The notes under the pieces are model-generated. The model was not told the origin of the DNA and ran no database searches. It was given only the letters and a program-made list of their open reading frames with translations. A DNA stretch of 64,000 nucleotides, from NCBI RefSeq assembly GCF_900157365.1, contig NZ_FUEZ01000004.1:3025066-3089065 (forward strand), read 5' to 3'. This DNA is from Mycobacterium numidiamassiliense. Lineage in GTDB: Bacteria > Actinomycetota > Actinomycetes > Mycobacteriales > Mycobacteriaceae. Of this stretch, positions 16,801-26,500 are shown in pieces; positions within the stretch are counted from its first letter, which is position 1; every line of letters begins with the position of its first letter. Position numbers and translations under genes: made by a program.

Positions 16801-17469
16801 GTAGACGTCGGGGTTCTGCGCGGTGCCGCGGATGAACGGGCGCTCGGGAGACAGCGCTCGCTCACGATGCGCCCAGACCAACTCTTCCGGTACCAGCGCC
16901 CGCAGGTCGTCGTCGGAAAGCGTTTCAATCGTGTTGATTTCGTGCGACGTTCGGAATCCGTCGAAGAAGTGCACGAACGGTACCCGCGTCCTCAGTGTGG
17001 CAGCCTGCGCGACGAGTGCCAGGTCGTGTGCCTCCTGCACGGAGGCCGATGCGAGCAACGCGAATCCCGTTTGCCGCACGGCCATCACGTCCGAATGGTC
17101 TCCGAAGATCGATAATCCTTGTGCTGCAATCGATCTGGCTGCCACATTAATGACGGCAGCTGTCAGCTCGCCGGCGATCTTGTACATATTCGGGATCATC
17201 AACAGCAGACCCTGCGATGAGGTGAAGGTCGTTGTCAACGCTCCGCCCTGCAGAGCGCCGTGCAGAGCCCCCGCCGCTCCACCCTCGCTTTGCATTTCGA
17301 CCACTGTGGGGACAGTGCCCCAAACATTGCGCCGCCCCGCGCTGGACCACTCGTCGGCCAACTCGGCCATCGGTGATGACGGTGTGATCGGGTAGATGCA
17401 GCACACTTCGTTGAGTCGATAGGCGACCGAAACCGCGGCCTCGTTGCCGTCCACCGTGGCGCGTGTCAT
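13897..17469 (-). CDS. nifJ: Pyruvate:ferredoxin/flavodoxin oxidoreductase, single-chain NifJ type
   Basis: About 1190 residues from ATG 17469, which overlaps the preceding stop (ATGA). The N-terminal pyruvate domain has CCIYPITPSSPMAELADEW. An 8-Cys ferredoxin insert carries CIQCGNCGFVCP near residue 690 and CTGCGLCVEACP near 748, each a [4Fe-4S] ligand set. The thiamine-diphosphate domain has the proximal-cluster Cys of CAGCGETPY near 823, NATGCSSIYGGSLPTTPW, and GDGWAYDIGSGGLDH near 973. The enzyme interconverts pyruvate + CoA with acetyl-CoA + CO2, passing electrons to ferredoxin. It is oxygen-sensitive in most organisms and unusual in mycobacteria, which normally use pyruvate dehydrogenase or KorAB. 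Its operon partners supply ferredoxin reductase and PEP synthase. Confidence 0.95.
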   Translation of the reverse strand: MTRATVDGNEAAVSVAYRLNEVCCIYPITPSSPMAELADEWSSAGRRNVWGTVPTVVEMQSEGGAAGALHGALQGGALTTTFTSSQGLLLMIPNMYKIAGELTAAVINVAARSIAAQGLSIFGDHSDVMAVRQTGFALLASASVQEAHDLALVAQAATLRTRVPFVHFFDGFRTSHEINTIETLSDDDLRALVPEELVWAHRERALSPERPFIRGTAQNPDVYFQARETVNPFYARVPGVVDDLMARLGERTGRTMHIVDYTGHPEAQRVLVVMGSGGQTVVQTVAALAERGERVGVVQLRLYRPFPAAAFLEALPATVRTVGVLDRTKEPGSIGEPLYLDVVAALAEACADGERVAMPRVTGGRYGLSSKEFTPAMVAGVFADLAREQPRRRFTIGIDDDVSGTSVDYDPAFDIESPDTFRAVFFGLGSDGTVSANKNTIKILGSEEGLHAQGYFVYDSKKSGSQTESHLRFGPTPIRAPYLVTAANFIGCHQFRFLDKIDVLDRAAPEAVLLLNCRHPVEKVWDALPRPVQEQIVAKRITLYAVDADRIARDAGLAGRINIVLQTCFFAISDVLPREQALARIKDSVEKAYASRGADVLRKELAAVDGALAGLHRIEVPNLVASTRALAPTVPESAPEFVRNVTAEMMAGRGNALPVSVLPVDGTYPSGTTAFEKRNISELVAVWDSGSCIQCGNCGFVCPHSVIRSKYYDQSQLAGAPDQFDSAPLDAVGLPNARYSLQVYVEDCTGCGLCVEACPVVIPGSTATKAINLGPSEPRVIAERENIAFFETLPTNDRTRVDFGTVRGTQFLEPLFEFSGACAGCGETPYLKLLSQLFGDRLMIANATGCSSIYGGSLPTTPWTTDADGRGPAWSNSLFEDNAEFGLGMRLASDGHAELARQRLAEFRDAVGTELVDAILGAPQLRESELHAQRERVAELKHRLRGLDPATTSDLRSVVDHLVRRSVWIVGGDGWAYDIGSGGLDHVLATGRNVNVLVLDTEVYSNTGGQMSKATPLGAVAKFAAAGKTVPKKDLALQAIAYGNVYVAKVAMGADPQHTLQAFREAEAYEGPSLVIAYSQCIAHGIDMRLGMDQQYRAVASGHWPLIRYDPVLRATGHNPFLLDSHRPRIPLADYVYRELRYRALANAEPVEAERLLGLAEQAIEQRWNVYEEMASRGPEHFHADARRQR

Positions 17470-19127
17470 TTCCGCTCCGGGAACATCTCGATGGCGTGCA
17501 CCGGGCACTGATCGAAGCAGACGGCGCAGCCGGTGCACCTGTCGTAGTCGAACTTGTACCGGTGCCCGACACCAAGTTTGATCACCGCGTCCTCGGGGCA
17601 TGCGCCGAGGCAGCCGTCGCATTCGAAGCAGTTGCCGCACGAAAGGCAACGCTCCGCCTCGAATGTCGCCTCCTGGGCGGACAGACCGCCGACGACCTCC
17701 TCGAAACTCTCGATGCGTTGTGCTGGATCGACTTCGGGCTGCGGACGTCGCGCGGCATCACCGAAATACCACAGGTGCAGCGAGTCGAACGTCGCCGTCG
17801 GGTGTCTCGCCGTGTGTGCGCTCGGCGCGTCACGCAACCAGGCGTCGATATTGTGTGCGGCTTTTTTCCCGTGGCCAACGCCAACCGTGACGGTGCGCTC
17901 GCTAGGCACCATGTCACCGCCGGCGAATACACCCGGACAGCCGGTCATCAACGATTCCGACACGCGCACGCTACCGTCGTCATCGAATTCAACTCCCGGC
18001 AGCGTACGCATGAATGCCGATTCCGTTTCCTGACCGAGTGCCATGATCAGAGTGTCGGCGGCCAGCGTCTCGAAGCGTCCGGTCGGTTGCGGGTAGCCCG
18101 AATCGTCGAGTTCCATTACCTCGACCCGCAGTTCGGGGCCGTCGAAGGCCTTGACTGTCCGCAGCCAGTTGATGCGCACACCCTCGCGTTCGGCATCCTC
18201 GGCTTCCTCTTGGTGGGCGGGCATCTGCTCGCGAGTGCGGCGGTAGACGATGACCGCGTCCTCGGCGCCGAGGCGGCGGGCCACGCGGGCGGCATCCATC
18301 GCGGTGTTGCCACCGCCGTAGATGGCCACGTGACGCCCGATCTCCGGCCTTTCGCCGGAGGCGACGTTGTGCAGAAAGGACACCGCATCCACCATCGTGC
18401 CCGCGTCGCGTGCGGGGATGTCGACTCGTTTGGCCAGATGCGCACCGACCGCAACGAACACCGCGTCAAAGCCGCCCTCGTCCCGCTCCGCCGCGAGGTC
18501 TTCGACCCGATGATCAGTGGTTAGCCGGACACCCATGGCCGCGATCCGGTTCAGCTCGACATCCAGCACGTCACGGGGCAACCGGTAGCTCGGAATGCCG
18601 TACCGCATCATCCCACCGGGCACGGCGCCCGCGTCGCGGATCTCGACCTCGTGGCCGAGGCGCCTCAGATGGTAGGCGGCGGACAGTCCACTCGGCCCCG
18701 CGCCGATGACCAGGACTCGCTTGCCGGTGCGGGTTGACGGTGCTTCGAAACTCCAGCCGCGCTCAGACGCAAGGTCGCCGAGAAACCGCTCCACCGAATG
18801 GATCGACACGGAGCTGTCGAGATGGGCACGGTTGCAGACGGTTTCGCACGGGTGGTAGCAGACCCGTCCGTGGATTGCGGCGAATGGGTTGTCCGCGACC
18901 AGCTGACGCCAGGCCTGCTCGTGTCTGCCCGCGGTGGCATGGGCAAGCCAGGCCTGAATGTTCTCCCCAGCGGGGCAACCTGCATTGCAGGGCGGCAGCA
19001 AATCGACGTAGACGGGTCGGCGTTCGCGCACCGGCCCGGCCCGGCGCTCACTATGCAACAGGTCCGGAAGCGGCGTGAGATCCTTCGACGGTCCGGCCGC
19101 GGGCCGCTGGAACGCGCCAGTGCTCAT
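17466..19127 (-). CDS. GltD-like NAD(P)H oxidoreductase with C-terminal 2[4Fe-4S] ferredoxin domain
   Basis: About 553 residues from ATG 19127, overlapping the ppsA stop by ATGA. The N-terminal iron-sulfur segment is PPCNAGCPAGE then CYHPCETVCNRA. The FAD Rossmann motif is VLVIGAGPSGLSAAYHL near 145, and the NADPH motif is VAIYGGGNTAMDAARVARRLG near 280. The C-terminus adds a ferredoxin domain with CLSCGNCFECDGCLGACP and CTGCAVCFDQCP. Glutamate-synthase small subunits lack that domain and no gltB is nearby, so this is better read as an NADPH:ferredoxin oxidoreductase serving the adjacent PFOR. Direction of electron flow cannot be told from sequence. Confidence 0.88.
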   Translation of the reverse strand: MSTGAFQRPAAGPSKDLTPLPDLLHSERRAGPVRERRPVYVDLLPPCNAGCPAGENIQAWLAHATAGRHEQAWRQLVADNPFAAIHGRVCYHPCETVCNRAHLDSSVSIHSVERFLGDLASERGWSFEAPSTRTGKRVLVIGAGPSGLSAAYHLRRLGHEVEIRDAGAVPGGMMRYGIPSYRLPRDVLDVELNRIAAMGVRLTTDHRVEDLAAERDEGGFDAVFVAVGAHLAKRVDIPARDAGTMVDAVSFLHNVASGERPEIGRHVAIYGGGNTAMDAARVARRLGAEDAVIVYRRTREQMPAHQEEAEDAEREGVRINWLRTVKAFDGPELRVEVMELDDSGYPQPTGRFETLAADTLIMALGQETESAFMRTLPGVEFDDDGSVRVSESLMTGCPGVFAGGDMVPSERTVTVGVGHGKKAAHNIDAWLRDAPSAHTARHPTATFDSLHLWYFGDAARRPQPEVDPAQRIESFEEVVGGLSAQEATFEAERCLSCGNCFECDGCLGACPEDAVIKLGVGHRYKFDYDRCTGCAVCFDQCPVHAIEMFPERK

Positions 19128-21520
19128 TGAGCCGGTACGAGCTGTTTTTCCACCTCGAGGACCTGGCGGGTGGTCTTGATCACCGTGTCGGGGTTCAGGC
19201 TGATCGACTCGATGCCGAGCCGGACCAAGAACTCGGCCATGTCCGGGTAGTCCGAAGGCGCTTGGCCACACAGCCCCGAGTGGATTCCGTTGCGGCGGCA
19301 GCCCTCAACGGCCAGGCGAATCATCTCCTTGACGCCCTCGTCGCGTTCGTCGTAGTCGAAGGCCACGATCTCGCTGTCACGGTCGACGCCGAGGGTGAGC
19401 TGGGTCAGGTCGTTCGAGCCGATGGAGAAGCCGTCGAAACGCTTGGCGAACTCATCGATCAGGATCACGTTGTTGGGGATCTCGCACATCGCGTACACCT
19501 TGAGCCCGTTCTCGCCCCGGCGCAGACCGAGGTCGGCCATCGTCTGCAGGACGAGGTCCGCTTCGACGATTCGACGCACGAACGGGAGCATCAGAATGAC
19601 GTTTGTCAGACCCATCTCGTCACGCACGCGTTGCATCGCGCGGCACTCGAGCGCGAAACCCTCGGCGTAGGCGGGATGCGCGTAGCGCGAGGCACCGCGG
19701 AAGCCGATCATCGGGTTGCTCTCCGATGGCTCGAAGGCTGCTCCACCGATCAGGCTGGCGTACTCGTTGGTCTTGAAGTCCGACATCCGCACCACAACGG
19801 GCTTGGGCCAGAAGGCGGCGGCGATGGTGCCGATCCCTTCGGAAAGGCGTTCCACGAAGAACGCGCTCCCGTCGGGATAGCCCTGGGTGAGCCGATCGAT
19901 CGTCCGACGCGCCTCGGGATCGTCGACCTTCTCGGGATGCAGTAGGGCCAGCGGGTGAACCCGGATGTACTCGCTGATGATGAACTCCATCCGAGCGAGT
20001 CCAACGCCGTCGTTCGGCAGGAACGACGTCTTGAAGGCGAGGTCGGGGTTGCCGAGGTTGATCATGATCTGGGTTCGCGGCCGCGCCAGATCCGCCACCT
20101 CGGTTCGGTCGACGTGGAAGCCGATCTCACCCCGGTATACGCGGCCCGTGTCGCCCTCGGCGCACGACACCGTCACGACGGCGCCATCGGGCACGCACGT
20201 GGTCGCGTCGCCGGTGCCGACCACGGCCGGAATGCCGAGTTCGCGAGCGATGATCGACGCGTGGCAAGTGCGACCGCCGCGATTGGTGACGATCGCTGCG
20301 GCAGTCTTCATCACCGGCTCCCAGTCGGGCGTGGTGGTGTCGGCGACAAGTACCTGACCAGGCTCGAATTCATCCAGCTGCGTGAGCTTCTCGATCCGCT
20401 TGACCGCACCCGAGGCGATCTTCTCGCCGACCGAGCGCCCCTCCGCGAGTACTTCGCCGCGGCCTTCGAGCACGTAGGACTCCAGCGCCGTCGCGCTGTG
20501 CTGGGAGGCCACCGTTTCGGGGCGAGCCTGGACGATGTAGAGCTTTCCGTCCAGACCGTCCTTCGCCCATTCCATGTCCATCGGCCGCCCGTAGTGCGCC
20601 TCGATGGTGCACGCATAGCCGGCCAACTCCAGGACGTCCTCATCGGTGAGGCAGAACCGAGCGCGGTCGGACTTTGGTGTGGGGATGTTTCGCGTCGTGT
20701 TCTTCGTCTCGCCTTCGACGAGGATCATCTTCACTGCCTTGTCGCCGATGAGGCGGCGCAACACGGCGCGGTGGCCGGCGAGATAGGTCGGCTTGTGGAC
20801 GTAGAACTCGTCCGGGTCGACGGCACCCTGAACAACGTTCTCACCAAGGCCGTAGGCGCCCGTCACGAAGACGGCGTCGCGAAAGCCCGACTCGGTGTCG
20901 ATGGAGAACATCACACCCGACGAAGAGATATCGGAGCGCACCATCTTCATCACGCCGATCGACAGAGAGACCTTGAAATGGTCGAAGCCCTGATCGATTC
21001 GGTAGTGAATGGCGCGATCAGTGAACAGGCTGGCGAAACACCGGCGGCACGTGTCGAGCAGACTCTCTTCGCCTTTGATGTTGAGATACGAATCCTGTTG
21101 GCCGGCAAAGCTCGCCGTCGGCAGATCCTCGGCGGTCGCAGAGCTCCGCACAGCGAGACTTACCTCCTCGCCGTACTCCTGCTGAAGCTTGCGGTAGGCA
21201 TCCAGAATCCCGGTGGCCAGATCGTCGGGAAGCCCGGCGCCGTAGACGATCTCACGGGCTCGCTTGCCTTTTCGCGCCAGCGCGGCAACGTCGGCGGGAT
21301 CGAGCTCGTCGAGCTCGGCATGCAGACGGTCCCAGGCGCCGGCCTCGTCCAACATGTAGCGATAGGCCTGGGCGGTGATGGCGAACCCGTGTGGGACGCG
21401 GACGCCCTGTCCGGACAGCTTCTGGAACATCTCGCCCAGTGACGCGTTCTTTCCGCCGACGAGTGGCACATCGTCGATGCCGAACTCCTCAAAAAAGCGG
21501 ATGTACCCGGATGTGCTCAT
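19124..21520 (-). CDS. ppsA: Phosphoenolpyruvate synthase (pyruvate, water dikinase)
   Basis: 798 residues, matching PpsA (~790) rather than pyruvate phosphate dikinase (~875). The N-terminal ATP-grasp-like domain begins GIDDVPLVGGKNASLGEMF; the phosphohistidine swivel has GGRTCHASIIARELGIPAVVG with the catalytic His near residue 420; the C-terminal PEP/pyruvate TIM barrel holds SIGSNDLTQLTLGVDRDS and GLCGQAPSDYPD. It makes PEP, AMP and phosphate from pyruvate, ATP and water, a gluconeogenic step. It is first in a four-gene operon with PFOR, so acetyl-CoA could be carried through pyruvate to PEP. A long non-coding stretch lies upstream. Confidence 0.93.
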   Translation of the reverse strand: MSTSGYIRFFEEFGIDDVPLVGGKNASLGEMFQKLSGQGVRVPHGFAITAQAYRYMLDEAGAWDRLHAELDELDPADVAALARKGKRAREIVYGAGLPDDLATGILDAYRKLQQEYGEEVSLAVRSSATAEDLPTASFAGQQDSYLNIKGEESLLDTCRRCFASLFTDRAIHYRIDQGFDHFKVSLSIGVMKMVRSDISSSGVMFSIDTESGFRDAVFVTGAYGLGENVVQGAVDPDEFYVHKPTYLAGHRAVLRRLIGDKAVKMILVEGETKNTTRNIPTPKSDRARFCLTDEDVLELAGYACTIEAHYGRPMDMEWAKDGLDGKLYIVQARPETVASQHSATALESYVLEGRGEVLAEGRSVGEKIASGAVKRIEKLTQLDEFEPGQVLVADTTTPDWEPVMKTAAAIVTNRGGRTCHASIIARELGIPAVVGTGDATTCVPDGAVVTVSCAEGDTGRVYRGEIGFHVDRTEVADLARPRTQIMINLGNPDLAFKTSFLPNDGVGLARMEFIISEYIRVHPLALLHPEKVDDPEARRTIDRLTQGYPDGSAFFVERLSEGIGTIAAAFWPKPVVVRMSDFKTNEYASLIGGAAFEPSESNPMIGFRGASRYAHPAYAEGFALECRAMQRVRDEMGLTNVILMLPFVRRIVEADLVLQTMADLGLRRGENGLKVYAMCEIPNNVILIDEFAKRFDGFSIGSNDLTQLTLGVDRDSEIVAFDYDERDEGVKEMIRLAVEGCRRNGIHSGLCGQAPSDYPDMAEFLVRLGIESISLNPDTVIKTTRQVLEVEKQLVPAQ

Positions 21521-22244
21521 GACCTGTCCTCTCGTAGCGCTTCAAGCCCGCGGCATCGAACTCGCCGGGTATCGTTGTCGGACACCGCCGTCCTCATCGG
21601 CCAGGCCCCAATTCGCTGTCGGGTAGCGGGCGCAGCCACTCTCGGGTGCACGCCGACGGAGGGACGCACAAATTCATGACTCGTCGATCGAGTGCTCCGG
21701 TGCCCGCGTGTGTCTGGGATAGCGCCACAAATGCCAACCTCGCACAGAGGCACGCACGGTGCCAGGGCCGAAGGTCACCCGAACGGGTAACGGTCCGACG
21801 GGAGGTGGCCACGGTCGATGCGACCGGGCCCGATTGTGCCCGCGGGTGGGTTTCCCTGCCCCGCGGTGCCGATGACGGTCTCCACCTGCCATCACCCTTC
21901 ACTGCGACATTTCCTATGCAGCCGACCCATGTCGGCTGGCGGGATGCGAGCGTCTACTCGTCTTCGCCGCTGGGACCATCGTCCGTGCGGAGCTGAATAA
22001 GAGTCAGGTCCGGGCCGGTGACGGTCACAGCCCAGCCCGGATGCGCGGGGTGTACCGCGCTGTGTTCGGCGTCGAGCGTGGTGAGGTGTTCTTCCCAGTG
22101 CAACAGCTCGAGGTAGCCCGCGACGCCGCCCAGCCACCTCGTCGAGCTGTGGTCCCATCACGGCATTCAGCGCGCGGGCCTCGCTTTCGTCAGGGCGGCG
22201 GGATCGTTTCCCGGTGCCCAGGTCACTGCTTCTTGACTTTGCGG
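21521..22244. other. Non-coding interval upstream of ppsA with a decayed coding remnant
   Basis: No convincing intact gene. Two loose DosR-core-like words occur at 21775-21788 and 21972-21985 (each one mismatch from GGGNCNNNNGNCCC). A short open stretch on the minus strand, listed separately, looks like the tail of a lost gene. The long distance (450 bases) from the better word to ppsA makes a regulatory role doubtful. Confidence 0.4.
21954..22157 (-). pseudogene. Possible C-terminal gene remnant, unknown family
   Basis: A 67-codon open stretch reads protein-like: WDHSSTRWLGGVAGYLELL and then, after a short acidic/His stretch, GWAVTVTGPDLTLIQLR with an acidic end (SGEDE). It begins immediately after an in-frame TGA and has no ATG or GTG start and no Shine-Dalgarno; only an internal TTG is available. 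This fits the 3' end of a gene whose 5' part is lost or frameshifted. I do not recognise the family, and a chance open frame remains possible. Confidence 0.3.
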
Positions 22245-23588
22245 TCAGTTAGCCGACGTAGCACGGGATTTGGCGCGGATCCACGCAGCGATAGAGAGAA
22301 TAAGCAGGATTGCTGCAAAGAAGCCCCCGGCAATTCCTGAGATCAGTAGCGGCAGTTGGCCTTTCGCCCCCCATAGCAGACCGGCCCACAGACCTGCCGA
22401 CAAAACCGCGAAACCCGTCGCGCCCTGAAATATGCCTTGCGCGCTCGACTGCTGCTTGGCAGGAACGAGTCCCGAGATCCACGCTTTTCCGACGCCGTCA
22501 GTGCACGCGGTGAACAGTCCATACAGCCCGAGGATGAGCCACGCCGCGACTTTGTCGGTGGTGAGTCCAAGTCCGATGTAACCGACAGCGAAAAAGACCA
22601 TGCCAATTCCGAAGACCGTGCGTTTTGGGATGCGGTCAGCGAGTGACCCGGCTGGATAGCTGCCCAATGCGTAGACCATGTTGTATCCCACGTAGGCCAG
22701 GATCACCTCGGCCACAGAGAATCCGATCTCCTTAAGGCGCAACAGGATTAGGGCATCTGGAAAGTTCACAACGGCGAAGGCTGTCAAAAGCACGACCACC
22801 CGCCAATACCGTCCCGGCAGTTCACGTATCGCCGCCGCCATGGGTGGTCGGCGCGTACGTTCAACCGGCCGGGGCCGCTCCCGCACCAACGCGACCAGTG
22901 CCACACTCAACGCGGCCGGGACGATCGCGATGTAGAGCAACGGCGCAATCTCATGGTCGAGTAACTCGTATCCCGCAAGCCCGATCAGCGGTCCGGCGAC
23001 CGCGCCGAGGGTGTCCATCGCGCGGTGAAACCCGAACACGCGGCCGCGGCTGGCTTCGTCGATCCCGTCGACGAGCAGTGCGTCGCGCGGCGCACCCCGG
23101 ATACCTTTACCGACTCGGTCGACCACGCGTCCGGTCAGGACACCGGGCCAAGCACCGGCGACCGCAACGATCACCTTGCCGAGCGCGGCCATCCCGTAGC
23201 CCGCCGCAATGAGAGGACGCCGCGCAAATCTATCCCCGAGTGGTCCAGCCGCCAGTTTTGTCAGCGACGCGGCTCCCTCGGCCGCGCCTTCGACCGCTCC
23301 CACGACGGCCGGTGGCGCACCGAGAACTACGGTCAGGTAGATCGGTAATAGCGGGTAGAGCAATTCGCTGGCGGTGTCTTGGAGGAATGAAACAGCCGAT
23401 AACACCCACACATTGCGCGTCAGCCAGTTTCTGGTTTTAGCCGCGTGAACGGTCACGGGTGGGCGTCGCCGTCCACCACGGCCGGGCGTGATGACCACAT
23501 CAGTGCCGTCTTTCCGCTCGCCGTTGCACGAATTGCGATCGTACCGCCCTCCTTGATCGCAAGGAGCAGAAGCAACACTCACCGGCAA
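22245..23588 (-). CDS. Major facilitator superfamily transporter
   Basis: Up to 447 residues with about twelve transmembrane segments. The loop after helix 2 reads GPLGDRFARRPLIAAGYG, the MFS motif A, and a second copy is seen in the C-terminal half (GSLADRIPKRTVFGIG). VVDRVGKGIRGAPRDALLVD resembles a drug-efflux subgroup that in mycobacteria includes Rv2994. The start is uncertain: TTG 23588 and GTG 23582 follow three and nine bases after the otsB1 stop, and the ~50 residues before the first helix look non-conserved, so an internal GTG near 23456 is also possible. Co-transcription with the trehalose enzyme hints at sugar or osmolyte transport, but the substrate is unknown. Confidence 0.82.
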   Translation of the reverse strand: MPVSVASAPCDQGGRYDRNSCNGERKDGTDVVITPGRGGRRRPPVTVHAAKTRNWLTRNVWVLSAVSFLQDTASELLYPLLPIYLTVVLGAPPAVVGAVEGAAEGAASLTKLAAGPLGDRFARRPLIAAGYGMAALGKVIVAVAGAWPGVLTGRVVDRVGKGIRGAPRDALLVDGIDEASRGRVFGFHRAMDTLGAVAGPLIGLAGYELLDHEIAPLLYIAIVPAALSVALVALVRERPRPVERTRRPPMAAAIRELPGRYWRVVVLLTAFAVVNFPDALILLRLKEIGFSVAEVILAYVGYNMVYALGSYPAGSLADRIPKRTVFGIGMVFFAVGYIGLGLTTDKVAAWLILGLYGLFTACTDGVGKAWISGLVPAKQQSSAQGIFQGATGFAVLSAGLWAGLLWGAKGQLPLLISGIAGGFFAAILLILSIAAWIRAKSRATSAN

Positions 23589-23591
23589 CGG

Positions 23592-26500
23592 TCAGCCAGG
23601 AAATCGGACCGTGGTCCCTGGCATCAGTTGAACGACTCGACCGCGGCATTCCACTTCGACTCCGGCAGCGTCGCGTGGATCTACGCTGATGATCACGCCT
23701 TTTCCGCTGACCCGCAGGTGCAGGTGCAGACCGCGGTAATGGATCGGGAACGCCAGCACGCCAAGTGCTTCCGGCCAGTACGGCGAGAGGATGATGCGGT
23801 TGGACCGGGTTTCCATCCCGGTGAAGCACCGCTGCATGAGGTCGACGCTGCCGGCCATGGCCGCGAGGTGTACGCCTTCAGATGTGGTGCCACCCTGGAT
23901 GTCTGAGATGTCGGACTTCAGCGCCTGCTGGAAGAACTCCATTGCACGATGGCGGTTGGCCCGGGCGAGCACCCAGGTATGCACCACACCGCTCAGCGTC
24001 GACCCGTGTGAAGTGCGGGCCAGGTAGTAGTCCACCATTTCGGGGATCTTGTCGGGCATGAAGCGATAGCCAAGCCGCTCGAGTAGCTCACCCAACTCGG
24101 TTGCCGACATCAGGTAGAGCAGCATGAGGACGTCGGCCTGCTTGGAAGCCTTGTATCGGTTCACGTCATCGTCCTCCGCCTCGAGGATGCGGTCGAGGCG
24201 TTGGATATTGCCGTACTGCCGCCGGTAACCGTCCCAGTCGAGTTCCTGCAACTCCCCGTATCCCTCGAACTGGCTGATGAGGCCGTCGTGGAACGGGACG
24301 TACATCCGTCGGCTTACCTCTTCCCAATGCGCCAGTTCCTTGTTGTGCAGTCCGAGCGTTTCCTTGAGGTCGAGTCGGTTCGGCAGCGGTAGCAGCTTCA
24401 GCGCGTCGAGGGCGCGCATGATGACCCACACCGCCATCACATTGGTGTAGGCGTTGTTGTCGATGCCGTCGTAAGGAGCGTCGGGGTAGCCCGAGTGGAA
24501 TTCATCGGGCCCGATGACGCCCCGGATGCTGTAGCGTTCGCGTTCCCGGTCGTAGCTGGCCCTACTCACCCAGAAGCGTGCGATCTCGGTCAGCATCTCC
24601 GCGCCATAGTCGATGAGGTACGCGAGATCCCCGGTGACCTGATAAAACTTCCACGCGCTATAGGCGACGGCGATGCCGATGTGGTGCGCACGAGCGCTCG
24701 AGTCGGGGTTCCACCGTCCGCTGCGCGGATTGAGGTGCAGGCGTTGGCTTTCCTCGCGTCCGTCGCTGCCGGATTGCCACGGGAACATCGCGCCGGAGTA
24801 GCCCGCCGCCTTGGCGGCCTGACGTGCCTCGGGCAGGCGCCGGTAGCGGTAGGCCAGCAGCGACCGGGTGATCATCGGCAGCCGTAAATTCAGCACCGGG
24901 AAGATGAACAGCTCGTCCCAGAAGATGTGCCCGCGATATGCCTCACCGTTGAGTCCGCGAGCCGGTACCCCGACGTCGAGGTCGCAACTGTTGGGGGAAA
25001 CCGTCTGCAGGAGATGCAGGAGATGGAACCGCAGGATGCGCGATTCGTCGGTGAAGTCTTCGAATTCGATGGACAGGCGCTCCCACAGATGTGCCCAGGC
25101 ATTCAGGTGCCCGTCGCGCAACTCGGCGAACCGGCCGAGTCGGCTCAGCAAGCGCTGGGCATCGACAGCGGGTTCGGACGTCGCGACATCGCGCCCGGTG
25201 AACAGGGTCACGATCTTCTCTACCGTCAACGCATCACCGAGTGACATCTCGACGGCGATAACGTGACCGATTTCGGCTGCCTGGTCGACAAGGTGGTAGG
25301 TAGCCGGGACGGGAGTTCCGTCACGCCACACGATGCTTCGCGCTGCCATGGCAATGGGAATGCGCGACTGCGTCGTCTGAACTGTCAGCAGCACGGAGTG
25401 GTCATTGATCTCCCGCTTCTCGACCAACCCAAGATGATCGCTGGCTAAGTCTCGGTAGCGCTCGACCAGGGAGTTGGTGACGTTGCCGTCCAGCGTCGAG
25501 CGAATCTCGATCGTCCCGGACCAATCCTCGGCGACGATCGTCGTCTGCAGGGCGCCGACGTGGGGCATGTGCATCGCGGCGAATCGTTGCTGGGTCAGCG
25601 AACTGGTGCGTCCGGCGTCGTCACGGAAGTGCACCTCCCTGGTCAGTACGGCGCCGCGAAGGTCGAGGGTCTGCCGGTAGGACAGCACTTCGGCCGCGTC
25701 GAGGTCGAACCAGCTGCCACCGTCGACCCGGAAGGTGAGGGGAAGCCAGTTGGGCAGGTTGACCAAACTCTCGTTGTCGACTGCGGTGCCTGATACATCG
25801 TCGACGAGACGGTTGTAAACCCCGGCGGCATAGCTGCCCGGATAGTGGACCTGGTCTGCCTTCGATTCGGGCGCCGCGCCCCGGGTTGCGAAGTAGCCAT
25901 TTCCCACCGTGCACAACGACTCACGAAGCTTCTCGCTCTGCGGGTCGTACCCTTCATAGGTGAAATCCCATGCCGTGGAAGACTTCTCACGTTTAATCGC
26001 TAGCCAATTCGACCCGCGCTGCACGAACTCCCGCACCTCATCGGGACTCTGCAGAGCGAAACGGGCGGCCGTCTTTCGGTCGCCGTCCTCATTGTGCCGC
26101 ACCACAATCCCAATGCCGTCGAATTGGACTGCGTCGAAAGCGTCTTCGTCGGTGAGGTCATCGCCGATGTAGATCGGCAGCAGGGAACCCGAAGCGTCGA
26201 TGTGATCGCGAATCCAGGCCAGCGTGGTCCCTTTGTCCCAGTCAATGTCTGGCCGCAGCTCGACGAGCATGCGCCCGCTCGTCACGCGTAGGCCATCGCG
26301 CTGTCCGAGCTTGTGTGTGGCAGAGACGATCTCGCCGATGTGCTCCGGTGCGACCTCGCGGTAGTGGACCGCGACGGCGAAGCGCTTGTGCTCCACCCGT
26401 ACTCCGGGAATCTCGGCCAGGCTTGTACTTAATTCGGCGGCCGCACGTTCGAGGACGCCGATGGCGGCGGCGGCCGCTTCGTTTCGATGATAGGTGCCGT

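Noticed and set aside
19124..21520. Pyruvate phosphate dikinase (PpdK) identity
   Set aside because: Length (798) and the NRGGRTCHASIIARELGIPAVVG swivel and N-terminal start match PEP synthase better.
21594..22161. Small minus-strand frames of 102 and 89 residues
   Set aside because: Composition is Arg/Pro/Gly-rich with no Shine-Dalgarno and no family resemblance; they look like GC-driven open frames.
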